A DNA stretch of 64,000 nucleotides from Triplophysa rosa (GCF_024868665.1 NC_079910.1:8528976-8592975); one strand, 5' to 3'. Numbered from the stretch's first letter, positions 52,661 to 63,626 are shown. Translations and numbers: made by a program. The notes: generated by a model from the letters alone, not told the origin.

Positions 52661-53843
52661 CTACGTATAAACCAAACAAAACAATAATTCAACGAAGCAG
52701 TATACTGTTATTACGGAATATTGTTATTAAGGAATGTATGAACATTTATATTATGTAATATTATTTTTTAACCAAATGATAAGTGTTTATCACTAACATA
52801 GGCTGAGGGTAATGACACAGTATGAGAGAGACAGACAGGGAGAGTGATTAGGATTCTGTTCATAAATTTAAGAAATGACAGTCTAGATTTAGCCATTAAC
52901 TGCAATAATCCAGTAAGATACATGTATTATACATAATACATTTATTTTATATAGCGTGTGACAAGCGGAGCAACGACACGTACACGAGGGTGTTATTTGT
53001 ATAACCCCGGAGGGTAGGTTTATTGATAGTCCCCGGTAGTGATTGGAAGTTCGAGTCATTTTTCGGATTTTGAATCTCGTTCAGCAAAATTAACGAATCT
53101 TTTTTTGAGTCATTTCGTTCATCTGAGCAGAGTTAAATTAATGTTGCATGTTAATAGCCAAATTACCCCATAACGTTTATTTATGCTAGTTTTGATCAGA
53201 TATATAATAAGAAATAACTTATATTGTAGTTAGGGACAAGTTATGAGAAACAGTTATTTAATTATTTCCTGACAGCATTTCTGTAAAGTTATGTATTTAT
53301 AATTCATTAACAATTTTGGGTCACTCAGGTATGCAATAAGGTTTACAGGTTGTTGTTTTTTACTAAAACGTCTCATGCAGTTTGCAAAGTATATAATAAT
53401 AGGCTATTGAAATTATTTAAATGTGCAATTATTTAATAAGAGATCACTTGTGTAATATAGGCCTATGCATTAGACATAAACACTGACTTTACTAGTGTTG
53501 CTTATGTTTATATTTTGCCAGCACAGTTCTTAAGTAAAATAGTTAGTTATTAAGATAAATTAAAAACACATGCAGAAATCCACAAGAAACATTTATGAAT
53601 ATACTGACAGAAAAAAGAACAGAACGGTACGTTTTAGAGAAGATGTTTATTGCACATATCTTTTGATCATTTTATATTTCTTCCTATAATACAACATATA
53701 ACACGTACATCATGCATTTGACTGATGATCCGGGAAGTGGTCACGTAACGTTAAAGACTCGGACTCGAAGACTCCGGTACAGGCTGCAGGTTTGCCTGCG
53801 GAGCTACCATTTGACAAAAGAACAAAAGGGCTCGGACCCTATG
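52661..53843. other. Intergenic repeat-like sequence left of the duplicated unit
   Basis: No gene. GAGTCATTTTTCGG / GAGTCATTTCGTTCATCTGA near 53056-53130 and GACTCGGACTCGAAGACTCC near 53757 look like parts of a dispersed fish repeat built on GACTCG/CGAGTC motifs. Confidence 0.4.
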
Positions 53844-53951
53844 ACTCTAGAGACGAACTAATCTTTCTCTTTCCGGTATAAGGACTCGGACCCGATGACT
53901 CGAGAGACGAACTGTGGCTACCCGATCCGTCCCGGAAACACGATTTGTTCC

Positions 53952-53974
53952 GCGCATGCGCGAAACTGACGTCA
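53952..53974. promoter_or_regulatory. NRF1-like and CRE motifs, left end of unit A
   Basis: GCGCATGCGC (53952-53961) and TGACGTCA (53967-53974), exact consensus for NRF1 and CREB/ATF. The same block occurs inverted at 56478-56500. Known as promoter motifs of CpG-rich housekeeping promoters; activity here is inferred. Confidence 0.55.
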
Positions 53975-54512
53975 CTTCCTGTCTGAAATAAATCGCAACA
54001 CTTCACGGCAGTTTCGGGTATGTAGGCTATACACTGACTGCTGTTGTTTTACACTCGGAGTTTAATATATATCTTTTTTATACATTTTGTATTACATTTA
54101 TTAATAAATGTATTTATTATATCTGTACAAGTTTCTTTTTTTATTTGTTTCTTACAATGCTTTGAGATATTTCCTGGCTTGTTAAATTGTTGCTGAATTA
54201 TAATGCATGTTTGTTTTAAGGTGGTCATAAAAATAACTACCCGATCCATTTCGGTTAAAATTTGGTTAATATGTGGCACAAATTAACTTCATTGAATTAA
54301 ATAAATGGTCAAATTAAACTGAATTGTTTAAATTTGCTAGACACAATTTGGAAAATACAGATGTTCATTCAGATGTGTTTTCTTTCTATTCATTTTCTAA
54401 AGATAGGTTCTACATAACTGTTCTAGATATTTAACTGCATTTAAGAAACACACAGAATACAGTTATATATACAGTATATTCTTTCAATTTATTTATACAT
54501 TTGTTCCATTCC

Positions 54513-54654
54513 TCACTCACTCACTCACGCGCACACTCTCACTCACACAAAACACTCTCTCTCGCACGCACACTCACTCACTCACACACGCACACTCTCT
54601 CTCTCGCACGCACACTCACTCACTCACACACGCGCACACACACACTCACACACT
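54513..54654. repeat. CA/CTCACT microsatellite, copy A
   Basis: Runs of CTCACTCACTCACGCGCACA, CTCTCTCTCGCACGC and ACACACACTCACACA. Present identically at 59456-59597 in copy B. It supplies the last codons and the stop of the - strand exon. Confidence 0.9.
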
Positions 54655-56507
54655 ACATTTCTCTTTGTAGAACATAGCATTGACCTTTAGGCCTTGGTCA
54701 TCAACACGGTACGACAAAAATGTTTCCATGTCTTCTTGGTAATTAAATATAAACAAAAAGGCATCATTCGCCTCAGAGAATTGACCCCCTAAGAGGTTCT
54801 TGATGGCATTTTGTTGATCACCCCTGTGCATCTGCAAAAAGGCAGGCTCTGTCACCTCCCCACGGAATAAGTGTCTGTGATTCTGTACCCAGTACCACGC
54901 TGTATTTAGGTCTTGGACAATGGTTGGCTGCTGCACCTATTGAAGTAAATGAAGTTTATGCTTCATTCTAATTGGTTGACTAATTAAATGGCCTATAGTC
55001 ATTTATTCCTTACATAGTAAAATGGCACAACAGTTATACTATTTATTCAGCAATCATGCAAATGCTTCATGTATAACCACTACTGTATAATCATTAACCT
55101 TATCAATGTCCTTGTCATCCACAACTCTTCTGCTGGGTGACAGTTTGGTGGTGGTGAATTTCGACAACCTAAACACAGGCTCAACGATCCCCTGAAGGAG
55201 TTGGGATGCTTCTTCGGTCCAGTATGCAAACCTCTGTCCATGCCTTTGAAAATATATGTAAATGTATATGAACTCTATGTAATAGCTTTAGCTAACTTAA
55301 TACAGCCAAGATACTGAAATTATATCTGTAGAATTTTTAACATATCGTTATTGGCATCAGCCATTAAAAAAAACATTGACCACTAATAAATATAACTTGT
55401 CAATCAAAAAGGTATACAAAAACCAGAGATGGCAAAAGTTCTTAGCTATAGATACTTGTACAGAAAAAAACAGGAACAATTAGAAAAGTAAAGTACCACC
55501 TCTGTAGTATATTACCCATTCTTTCACATTATGGATTAATGTAGACCAGTAGTAACCAGCAACAACCCTGTTTTGAGTGCCTCTGATGCCACAGTGATTG
55601 CCAGTTCCAGGGTTATCATGGCACTCCGCAAGAACAGACCTCTTCTCTTCCTCGGACAGGACAACTAGCCGCATGTACTGTTTAATTGGGCCGGTGTAGA
55701 AGAGTCTGTCGCCTGTTTGAAGAAGAAAAAAAGCATGAAAAAGTTGCAGTTAAAAGAAATATCATATTATCTGCCTCCAAACTCCATAAAGGTCAATAAA
55801 AACATCACATAAATTTAACCAATTTTATATATAAATTGATTTTATAATTATAAATGTAATTATTGCAATGGAAACTGTATTGGTTGTAATGGAAACTATA
55901 ATGGTCTCTGTGGGTCTTTACTGTGTGTTGGGATCTGCTGGTGTAATGTCATCTTGCAGATGGTAACCAATAACACAATTCAATCCTACAGGAATAATGC
56001 CCAAATCACACTACAAAGAAAGAAATTTGTAATGGTTTTAATGGTAAAAGCTAATGGTTCATAGTAGTATTTTAATGTAAACCATTAGCATCTCTGTGAA
56101 GGTTTCTATCGTTTTCTTATTCTATACGGGAATTTAACAAGTACAGTTAATGTAGCTCGATATTTTAAACATAACTTTGTAAATTAAGCACATGACCCAG
56201 GTTGTAACAGATTGTCAGTTCTCCTTTTAATTATAAAATAGCTTAACGCAATTTAATTACCTTTGATGATAAAATTCGAAGACGCTCGGTTCACCTTCCG
56301 ACGCTCTGTAGGACAGTCAGGAATTTCTCCGTTTAAGAGAAATTTTTGAAGTCTTTCATAAAATGCAAAGGAATCCATACCGCTGTCACACACATTGAAA
56401 GGGGTTTGGCTGAAACACGTAACCGAGCTGGTCCCAGGTCGAGAAGACTGTCGTAAAACGTCGGCGATAACAGAAAGTGACGTCAGTTTTGCGCATGCGC
56501 GGAACAA
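54646..56507 (-). CDS. Chimeric gene, copy A: H2C2 integrase-like zinc-binding segment plus SMC5-like last exon
   Basis: Exons on the - strand: 56507-56261 (a more likely start than the first ATG is the Met of MDSFAFYERLQKFL, residue 44), 55712 to about 55494 (MRLVVLSEEEKRSVLAECHD ... GNHCGIRGT ... VVAGYYW..LIHNVKEW, the HHCC-type zinc-binding segment of gypsy-like integrases, first two His visible, CxxC not found), 55243-55099 (HGQRFAYWTEEASQLLQGIV) and 54936-54646 (TAWYWVQNHRHLFRGEVTEP ... NYQEDMETFL ... GLKVNA). The last exon resembles the segment of SMC5 next to its hinge (W.QENRHLF..EV.EP, F.F..QEDME.FL, L.VNA). Exons 1-2 and 3-4 join in phase; I could not join 2 to 3 in phase, so an exon is missed or the gene is broken. 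The stop lies in the adjacent microsatellite. Confidence 0.5.
56478..56500. promoter_or_regulatory. CRE and NRF1-like motifs, right end of unit A
   Basis: TGACGTCA (56478-56485) and GCGCATGCGC (56491-56500), inverted relative to the left block. They overlap the first possible ATG of the - strand gene, which suggests that the true translation start is downstream of them. Confidence 0.55.
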
Positions 56508-56622
56508 TCATTTATCTTTCCGGTGGCTCTGATTTCCTCCGTCTCCATGGCGACGCTGATTGCGCAAGAGGTGACTCGTCACAAGCGCCATTAAAAGTTG
56601 CTTTCTCGAAGCACTTCACAGC

Positions 56623-57214
56623 AGATATCACATTAGGTAAAACAACACGTAGTAAATCTAATTATATGAATTAGCTATCAGTAACACATAGCTAGCTATG
56701 TGTTATTTATTTGATCAAATATTGAGTGTAGCCTATTGTCTTTTGGTCTTTTTTTAGGTCCTGGCAAACTGCCTTCTCACAGATTTGAATAATTTGTAAA
56801 CTGGTAAAGTTGTCGATCTGGTGCTAGTGATAAGGAAGAATGAACTTATTTGGGGATTTCTCGTAATCACTTCATTATAAGATCAACACTGATTGATGTG
56901 CAATTATGCAAGCATGCGCAAAAAAAAGCGTTTTGAATTTCTGTCCAATGCTCCAGTGGTTCAAACTTCATTTTATGAAGCAACAAGAACACTTTTTGTG
57001 TGCATTTATGGGTAATTCATGACAGAATGTTCATTATTTTGCGGATTATCCCGTTAAGCACTTAAATATAAGTGTGATTTGTCGTTTTTAAGGGCTTGGC
57101 CAAACATACCTCCTCATTACAGATTTTAATTACTTGTAAACTGGTATAGTTGCTTTGGTGCCTATAAGGAAGAAGGAACTTGATTTAGAATTTTTTTGTA
57201 GTCATTTCATTATA
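56623..57214. other. Spacer between unit A and the first Tc1 element, with an internal direct repeat
   Basis: Segment 56757-56880 (CTGGCAAACTGCCTTCTCAC ... TTGTAAACTGGTAAAGTTG ... ATAAGGAAGAATGAACTT) recurs diverged at 57092-57213 (CTTGGCCAAACATACCTCCT ... TTGTAAACTGGTATAGTTG ... ATAAGGAAGAAGGAACTT). No gene seen. Confidence 0.6.
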
Positions 57215-58784
57215 CACTGCGTTCCAAATTATTATGCAAATGATATCTTTCTCTGGTTTTCCTAATTTGTCGATGCAAATGACAGTCAGTATAATTTTCA
57301 AGTAATCAACAGTTAGGGTACATTTGGAATTTTATTGAACAAACCTCCCACTGACAACAGTATTTATTTAAAAAATGAAAAACTCAAAATGCACTGTTCC
57401 AAATTATTATGCACAACAGAGTTTGAAAACATTTCATAGGTTGTAAAAAACTGAAAATGGTCATTTGTTGAATTTGCAGCATTAGGAGGTCATATTTACT
57501 GAAATCAAAAGCTATTTAAATCAAAAACATCCTAACAGGGCAAGTTACATGTTAACATAGGACCCCTTCTTTGATATCACCTTCACAATTCTTGCATCCA
57601 TTGAACTTGTGAGTTTTTGGATAGTTTCTGATTGAATTTCTTTGCAGGATGTCAGAATAGCCTCCCAGAGCTGCTGTTTTGATGCTAACTGCCTCCCACC
57701 ATCATAGATCTTTCGCTTGAGGATGCTCCAAAGGTTCTCAATAGGGTTGAGGTCAGGGGAGGATGGTGGCCACACCATGAGTTTCTCTCCTTTTATGCCC
57801 ATAGCAGCCAATGACACAGAGGTATTCTTTGCAGCATGAGATGGTGCATTGTCATGCATGAAGATGATTTTGCTACGGAAGGCATGGTTCTTCTTTTTGT
57901 ACCATGGAAGAAAGTGCTCAGTCAGAAACTCTACATACCTTGCAGAGTTCATTTTCACACCTTCAGGGACCCTAAAGGGGCCCACCAGCTGTCTCCCCAT
58001 GATTCCAGCCCAAAACATGACTCCGCCACCTCCTTGCTGACGTCGCAGCCTTGTTGGGACATGGTGGCCATCCACCAACCATCCACTACTCCATCCATCT
58101 GGACCATCCAGGGTTGCACGGCACTCATCAGTAAACAAGACTGTTTGAAAATTAGTCTTCATGTATGTGTGGGCCCACTGCAACCGTTTCTGCTTGTGAG
58201 CATTGGTTAGGGGTGGCCGAATAGTAGGTTTATGCACAACTGCAAGCATCTGGAGGATCCTACACCTTGAGGTTTTCGGGACTCCCGAGGCACCAGCAGC
58301 TTCAAATACCTGTTTGCTGCTTTGCAATGGCATTTTTGCAGCTGCTCTCTTAATCCGATGAATTTGTCTGGAAGAAACCTTCCTCATTCTGCCTTTATCT
58401 GCACGAACCCTTCTGTGCTCTGAATCAGCCACAAATCTCTTCACAGTACGATGATCTCGCTTAAGTTTTCGTGAAATATCTAATGTTTTCATACCTTGTC
58501 CAAGACATTGCACTATTTGACGCTTTTCGGCAGCAGACAGATCCTTTTTCTTTCCCATATTGCTTGAAACCTGTGGCCTGCTTAATAATGTGGAACGTCC
58601 TTCTTAAGTAGTTTTCCTTTAATTGGGCTCACCTGGCAAACTACTTATCACAGGTGTCTGAGATTGATTTCAGTGATCCAAAGAGCACTGAGACACAATA
58701 CCATCCATAAGTTTAATTGAACAATATAAAATTAAATGTTTACGACACTTAAATCCAATTTGCATAATAATTTGGAACGCAGTG
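57215..58784 (-). mobile_element. Complete Tc1/mariner element, copy 1 (1,570 bp)
   Basis: Bounded by TA on both sides (57213-57214 and 58785-58786). Terminal inverted repeats CACTGCGTTCCAAATTATTA / TAATAATTTGGAACGCAGTG continue for more than 25 bp (GCAAA). A second TIR-like motif GTTCCAAATTATTATGCACA lies at about 57397. Encodes an intact transposase on the - strand. Same length as copy 2; one substitution noticed (57488 A vs 62358 C region, CTATTTAAAT vs CTATTTCAAT). Confidence 0.95.
57545..58558 (-). CDS. Tc1/mariner transposase, copy 1 (337 aa, DD37E spacing)
   Basis: Cuts and pastes its own element at TA sites. N-terminal helix-turn-helix pair (residues about 5-110: SAAEKRQIVQCLGQGMKTLD, KRDHRTVKRFV, then a second HTH after a basic linker). 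Catalytic residues: D144 (VLFTDECRATLD), D236 (IFMHDNAPSHAA), E274 (SPDLNPIENLW). Thirty-seven residues separate D236 and E274, so this is DD37E, not the DD34E of classical Tc1; DD37E is the hallmark of the TRT group. Full length, no frameshift or stop, hence potentially active. Confidence 0.95.
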   Translation of the reverse strand: MGKKKDLSAAEKRQIVQCLGQGMKTLDISRKLKRDHRTVKRFVADSEHRRVRADKGRMRKVSSRQIHRIKRAAAKMPLQSSKQVFEAAGASGVPKTSRCRILQMLAVVHKPTIRPPLTNAHKQKRLQWAHTYMKTNFQTVLFTDECRATLDGPDGWSSGWLVDGHHVPTRLRRQQGGGGVMFWAGIMGRQLVGPFRVPEGVKMNSARYVEFLTEHFLPWYKKKNHAFRSKIIFMHDNAPSHAAKNTSVSLAAMGIKGEKLMVWPPSSPDLNPIENLWSILKRKIYDGGRQLASKQQLWEAILTSCKEIQSETIQKLTSSMDARIVKVISKKGSYVNM

Positions 58785-58894
58785 TAACTCTAGAGACGAA
58801 CTAATCTTTCTCTTTCCGGTATAAGGACTCGGACCCGATGACTCGAGAGACGAACTGTGGCTACCCGATCCGTCCCGGAAACACGATTTGTTCC

Positions 58895-58917
58895 GCGCAT
58901 GCGCGAAACTGACGTCA
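58895..58917. promoter_or_regulatory. NRF1-like and CRE motifs, left end of unit B
   Basis: GCGCATGCGC at 58895-58904 and TGACGTCA at 58910-58917, as in copy A. The right block keeps GCGCATGCGC (61445-61454) but its CRE is mutated. Confidence 0.5.
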
Positions 58918-59455
58918 CTTCCTGTCTGAAATAAATCGCAACACTTCACGGCAGTTTCGGGTATGTAGGCTATACACTGACTGCTGTTGTTTTACACTCG
59001 GAGTTTAATATATATCTTTTTTATACATTTTGTATTACATTTATTAATAAATGTATTTATTATATCTGTACAAGTTTCTTTTTTTATTTGTTTCTTACAA
59101 TGCTTTGAGATATTTCCTGGCTTGTTAAATTGTTGCTGAATTATAATGCATGTTTGTTTTAAGGTGGTCATAAAAATAACTACCCGATCCATTTCGGTTA
59201 AAATTTGGTTAATATGTGGCACAAATTAACTTCATTGAATTAAATAAATGGTCAAATTAAACTGAATTGTTTAAATTTGCTAGACACAATTTGGAAAATA
59301 CAGATGTTCATTCAGATGTGTTTTCTTTCTATTCATTTTCTAAAGATAGGTTCTACATAACTGTTCTAGATATTTAACTGCATTTAAGAAACACACAGAA
59401 TACAGTTATATATACAGTATATTCTTTCAATTTATTTATACATTTGTTCCATTCC

Positions 59456-59597
59456 TCACTCACTCACTCACGCGCACACTCTCACTCACACAAAACACTC
59501 TCTCTCGCACGCACACTCACTCACTCACACACGCACACTCTCTCTCTCGCACGCACACTCACTCACTCACACACGCGCACACACACACTCACACACT
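59456..59597. repeat. CA/CTCACT microsatellite, copy B
   Basis: Same sequence and length as at 54513-54654. Confidence 0.9.
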
Positions 59598-61461
59598 ACA
59601 TTTCTCTTTGTAGAACATAGCATTGACCTTTAGGCCTTGGTCATCAACACGGTACGACAAAAATGTTTCCATGTCTTCTTGGTAATTAAATATAAACAAA
59701 AAGGCATCATTCGCCTCAGAGAATTGACCCCCTAAGAGGTTCTTGATGGCATTTTGTTGATCACCCCTGTGCATCTGCAAAAAGGCAGGCTCTGTCACCT
59801 CCCCACGGAATAAGTGTCTGTGATTCTGTACCCAGTACCACGCTGTATTTAGGTCTTGGACAATGGTTGGCTGCTGCACCTATTGAAGTAAATGAAGTTT
59901 ATGCTTCATTCTAATTGGTTGACTAATTAAATGGCCTATAGTCATTTATTCCTTACATAGTAAAATGGCACAACAGTTATACTATTTATTCAGCAATCAT
60001 GCAAATGCTTCATGTATAACCACTACTGTATAATCATTAACCTTATCAATGTCCTTGTCATCCACAACTCTTCTGCTGGGTGACAGTTTGGTGGTGGTGA
60101 ATTTCGACACCCTAAACACAGGCTCAACGATCCCCTGAAGGAGTTGGGATGCTTCTTCGGTCCAGTATGCAAACCTCTGTCCATGCCTTTGAAAATATAT
60201 GTAAATGTATATGAACTCTATGTAATAGCTTTAGCTAACTTAATACAGCCAAGATACTGAAATTATATCTGTAGAATTTTTAACATATCGTTATTGGCAT
60301 CAGCCATTAAAAAAAACATTGACAACTAATAAATATAACTTGTCAATCAAAAAGGTATACAAAAACCAGAGATGGCAAAAGTTCTTAGCAATAGATACTT
60401 GTACAGAAAAAAACAGGAAAAATTAGAAAAGTAAAGTACCACCTCTGTAGTATATTACCCATTCTTTCACATCATGGATTAATGTAGACCAGTAGTAACC
60501 AGCAACAACCCTGTTTTGAGTGCCTCTGATGCCACAGTGATTGCCAGTTCCAGGGTTATCATAGCACTCCGCAAAAACAGACCTCTTCTCTTCCTCGGAC
60601 AGGACAACTAGCCGCATGTACTGTTTAATTGGGCCGGTGTAGAAGAGTCTGTCACCTGTTTGAAGAAGAAAAAAAGCATGAAAAAGTTGCAGTTAAAAGA
60701 AATATCATATTATCTGATATCTGACTAAAATTAAACTCCATAAAGGTCAATAAAAACATCACATAAATTTAACCAATTTTATATATAAATTGATTTTATA
60801 ATTATAAATGTAATGATTGCAATGGAAATTGTATTGGTTGTAATGGAAACTATAATGGTCTCTGTGGGTCTTTACTGTGTGTTGGGATCTGCTGGTGTAA
60901 TGTCATCTTGCAGATGGTAACTAATAACACAATTCAATCCTACAGGAATAATGCCCAAATCACACTACAAAGAAAGAAATTTGTAATGGTTTTAATGGTA
61001 AAAGCTAATGGTTCATAGTAGTATTTTAATGTAAACCATAAGCATCTCTGTGAAGGTTTCTATCGTTTTCTTATTCTATACGGGAATTTAACAAGTACAG
61101 TTAATGTAGCTCGATATTTTAAACATAACTTTGTAAATTAAGCACATGACCCAGGTTGTAACAGATTGTCAGTTCTCCTTTTAATTATAAAATCGCTTAA
61201 CGCAACTTAATTACCTTTGATGATAAAATTCGAAGACGCCCGGTTCACCTTCCGACGCTCTGTAGGACAGTCAGGAATTTCTCCTTTTAAGAGAAATTTT
61301 TGAAGTCTTTCATAAAATGCAAAGAAATCCATACCGCTGTCACACACATTGAAAGGGGTTTGGCTGCACGACGTAACTGAGCTGGTCCCAGGTCGAGAAG
61401 ACTGTCGTAAAACGTCGGAGATAACAGGAAGAGACATCAGTTTCGCGCATGCGCGGAACAA
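59589..61461 (-). CDS. Chimeric H2C2/SMC5-like gene, copy B
   Basis: Same exons as copy A: 61461-61215, 60655 to about 60437, about 60186-60042 and 59879-59589. The last exon is identical to copy A at the protein level; the zinc-binding exon has two changes (AECYDNP for AECHDNP, and HDVKEW for HNVKEW), so the first His of the H2C2 signature is lost in this copy. The first exon differs at several positions (MDFFAFYERLQKFLLKG). Copy B therefore looks less constrained or already degraded as a zinc-binding protein. Splice-phase problem between exons 2 and 3 as in copy A. Confidence 0.45.
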
Positions 61462-61576
61462 TCATTTATTTTCCGGTGGCTCTGATTTCCTCCGTCTCCA
61501 TGGCGACGCTGATTGCGCAAGAGGTGACTCGTCACAAGCGCATTAAAGTTGCTTTCTCGAAGCACTTCACAGCAGA

Positions 61577-62054
61577 AAGAAAAGAGTGAGACACATAGAT
61601 GTCAGTAACACTGTCATGTGTTTAGATCCACCTACAGATTTGCATTGACAGAAGTGATTCTTATTAAAATGATGTTTCGATTTACCTTTACGTCTAATAT
61701 GACAGTAGAATCGGTGATTGAAAAGAACGTGTTGACAATTCTTGATCATACTAAGGATCCAAAAATTAAAGTTTACTGAAGACCAGAGAAATAACTTCAT
61801 TCCAAACAGACTAGATGTTTACCACACCAAACACGCAACAAAGCACTTTTGTGTACGCTGTCCAGGCGATGTATGATCCGTGTGGAAAGAAACTGATTAT
61901 TGTGATTGATAAAGCTCATCGTAAGATCTTCGTTCTTCTTTTGCTTACAAAAAAAGACACTTAATCAAATTGTATGTTTTCGGAAACTGATATAACTATG
62001 TTCAAAATACAAGTCAGATTTTAGAGTCCTCAATGAACGCCAATTTTGTTAATA
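61577..62054. other. Spacer between unit B and the second Tc1 element
   Basis: Not shared with the spacer after unit A. Short frames only; on the + strand GTATGATCCGTGTGGAAAG..CTGATTATTGTGATTGATAAA can be read but I cannot assign it. No feature supported. Confidence 0.4.
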
Positions 62055-63624
62055 CACTGCGTTCCAAATTATTATGCAAATGATATCTTTCTCTGGTTTT
62101 CCTAATTTGTCGATGCAAATGACAGTCAGTATAATTTTCAAGTAATCAACAGTTAGGGTACATTTGGAATTTTATTGAACAAACCTCCCACTGACAACAG
62201 TATTTATTTAAAAAATGAAAAACTCAAAATGCACTGTTCCAAATTATTATGCACAACAGAGTTTGAAAACATTTCATAGGTTGTAAAAAACTGAAAATGG
62301 TCATTTGTTGAATTTGCAGCATTAGGAGGTCATATTTACTGAAATCAAAAGCTATTTCAATCAAAAACATCCTAACAGGGCAAGTTACATGTTAACATAG
62401 GACCCCTTCTTTGATATCACCTTCACAATTCTTGCATCCATTGAACTTGTGAGTTTTTGGATAGTTTCTGATTGAATTTCTTTGCAGGATGTCAGAATAG
62501 CCTCCCAGAGCTGCTGTTTTGATGCTAACTGCCTCCCACCATCATAGATCTTTCGCTTGAGGATGCTCCAAAGGTTCTCAATAGGGTTGAGGTCAGGGGA
62601 GGATGGTGGCCACACCATGAGTTTCTCTCCTTTTATGCCCATAGCAGCCAATGACACAGAGGTATTCTTTGCAGCATGAGATGGTGCATTGTCATGCATG
62701 AAGATGATTTTGCTACGGAAGGCATGGTTCTTCTTTTTGTACCATGGAAGAAAGTGCTCAGTCAGAAACTCTACATACCTTGCAGAGTTCATTTTCACAC
62801 CTTCAGGGACCCTAAAGGGGCCCACCAGCTGTCTCCCCATGATTCCAGCCCAAAACATGACTCCGCCACCTCCTTGCTGACGTCGCAGCCTTGTTGGGAC
62901 ATGGTGGCCATCCACCAACCATCCACTACTCCATCCATCTGGACCATCCAGGGTTGCACGGCACTCATCAGTAAACAAGACTGTTTGAAAATTAGTCTTC
63001 ATGTATGTGTGGGCCCACTGCAACCGTTTCTGCTTGTGAGCATTGGTTAGGGGTGGCCGAATAGTAGGTTTATGCACAACTGCAAGCATCTGGAGGATCC
63101 TACACCTTGAGGTTTTCGGGACTCCCGAGGCACCAGCAGCTTCAAATACCTGTTTGCTGCTTTGCAATGGCATTTTTGCAGCTGCTCTCTTAATCCGATG
63201 AATTTGTCTGGAAGAAACCTTCCTCATTCTGCCTTTATCTGCACGAACCCTTCTGTGCTCTGAATCAGCCACAAATCTCTTCACAGTACGATGATCTCGC
63301 TTAAGTTTTCGTGAAATATCTAATGTTTTCATACCTTGTCCAAGACATTGCACTATTTGACGCTTTTCGGCAGCAGACAGATCCTTTTTCTTTCCCATAT
63401 TGCTTGAAACCTGTGGCCTGCTTAATAATGTGGAACGTCCTTCTTAAGTAGTTTTCCTTTAATTGGGCTCACCTGGCAAACTACTTATCACAGGTGTCTG
63501 AGATTGATTTCAGTGATCCAAAGAGCACTGAGACACAATACCATCCATAAGTTTAATTGAACAATATAAAATTAAATGTTTACGACACTTAAATCCAATT
63601 TGCATAATAATTTGGAACGCAGTG
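62055..63624 (-). mobile_element. Complete Tc1/mariner element, copy 2 (1,570 bp)
   Basis: Same element as 57215-58784 at an offset of 4,840, flanked by TA (62053-62054 and 63625-63626), same terminal repeats. Its offset differs from that of the 2.8-kb unit, so it inserted independently rather than being copied with the unit. Confidence 0.95.
62385..63398 (-). CDS. Tc1/mariner transposase, copy 2 (337 aa, DD37E spacing)
   Basis: Amino-acid sequence identical to copy 1, with the same helix-turn-helix region and catalytic residues D144, D236 and E274. Two intact identical reading frames 4.8 kb apart show that the family moved recently in this lineage. Confidence 0.95.
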   Translation of the reverse strand: MGKKKDLSAAEKRQIVQCLGQGMKTLDISRKLKRDHRTVKRFVADSEHRRVRADKGRMRKVSSRQIHRIKRAAAKMPLQSSKQVFEAAGASGVPKTSRCRILQMLAVVHKPTIRPPLTNAHKQKRLQWAHTYMKTNFQTVLFTDECRATLDGPDGWSSGWLVDGHHVPTRLRRQQGGGGVMFWAGIMGRQLVGPFRVPEGVKMNSARYVEFLTEHFLPWYKKKNHAFRSKIIFMHDNAPSHAAKNTSVSLAAMGIKGEKLMVWPPSSPDLNPIENLWSILKRKIYDGGRQLASKQQLWEAILTSCKEIQSETIQKLTSSMDARIVKVISKKGSYVNM

Positions 63625-63626
63625 TA

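Larger units (their letters stand above)
53844..56622. repeat. Duplicated 2.8-kb unit, copy A
   Basis: From ACTCTAGAGACGAACTAATC to CACTTCACAGCAGA this stretch recurs at 58787-61576 with a constant offset of 4,943 up to about 55.7 kb, then small indels (offset 4,954 by 56.25 kb). Identity is high, with only scattered substitutions seen. It contains the - strand gene described below, a CA/CT microsatellite and a CpG-rich CRE/NRF1 motif at each end in inverted orientation. Confidence 0.9.
58787..61576. repeat. Duplicated 2.8-kb unit, copy B
   Basis: Second copy of 53844-56622. Starts directly after the TA target duplication of Tc1 copy 1 and ends CACTTCACAGCAGA, followed by different sequence. 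Differences from copy A include CGACACCC for CGACAACC near 60105, an extra TGATATCTGACTAA near 60715 and AGACATCA instead of TGACGTCA in the right block. Confidence 0.9.

Noticed and set aside
57836..58210. 124-codon + strand frame inside Tc1 copy 1 (also 62676-63050 in copy 2)
   Set aside because: Antisense to the transposase catalytic region; appears identically in both copies and has no independent support.
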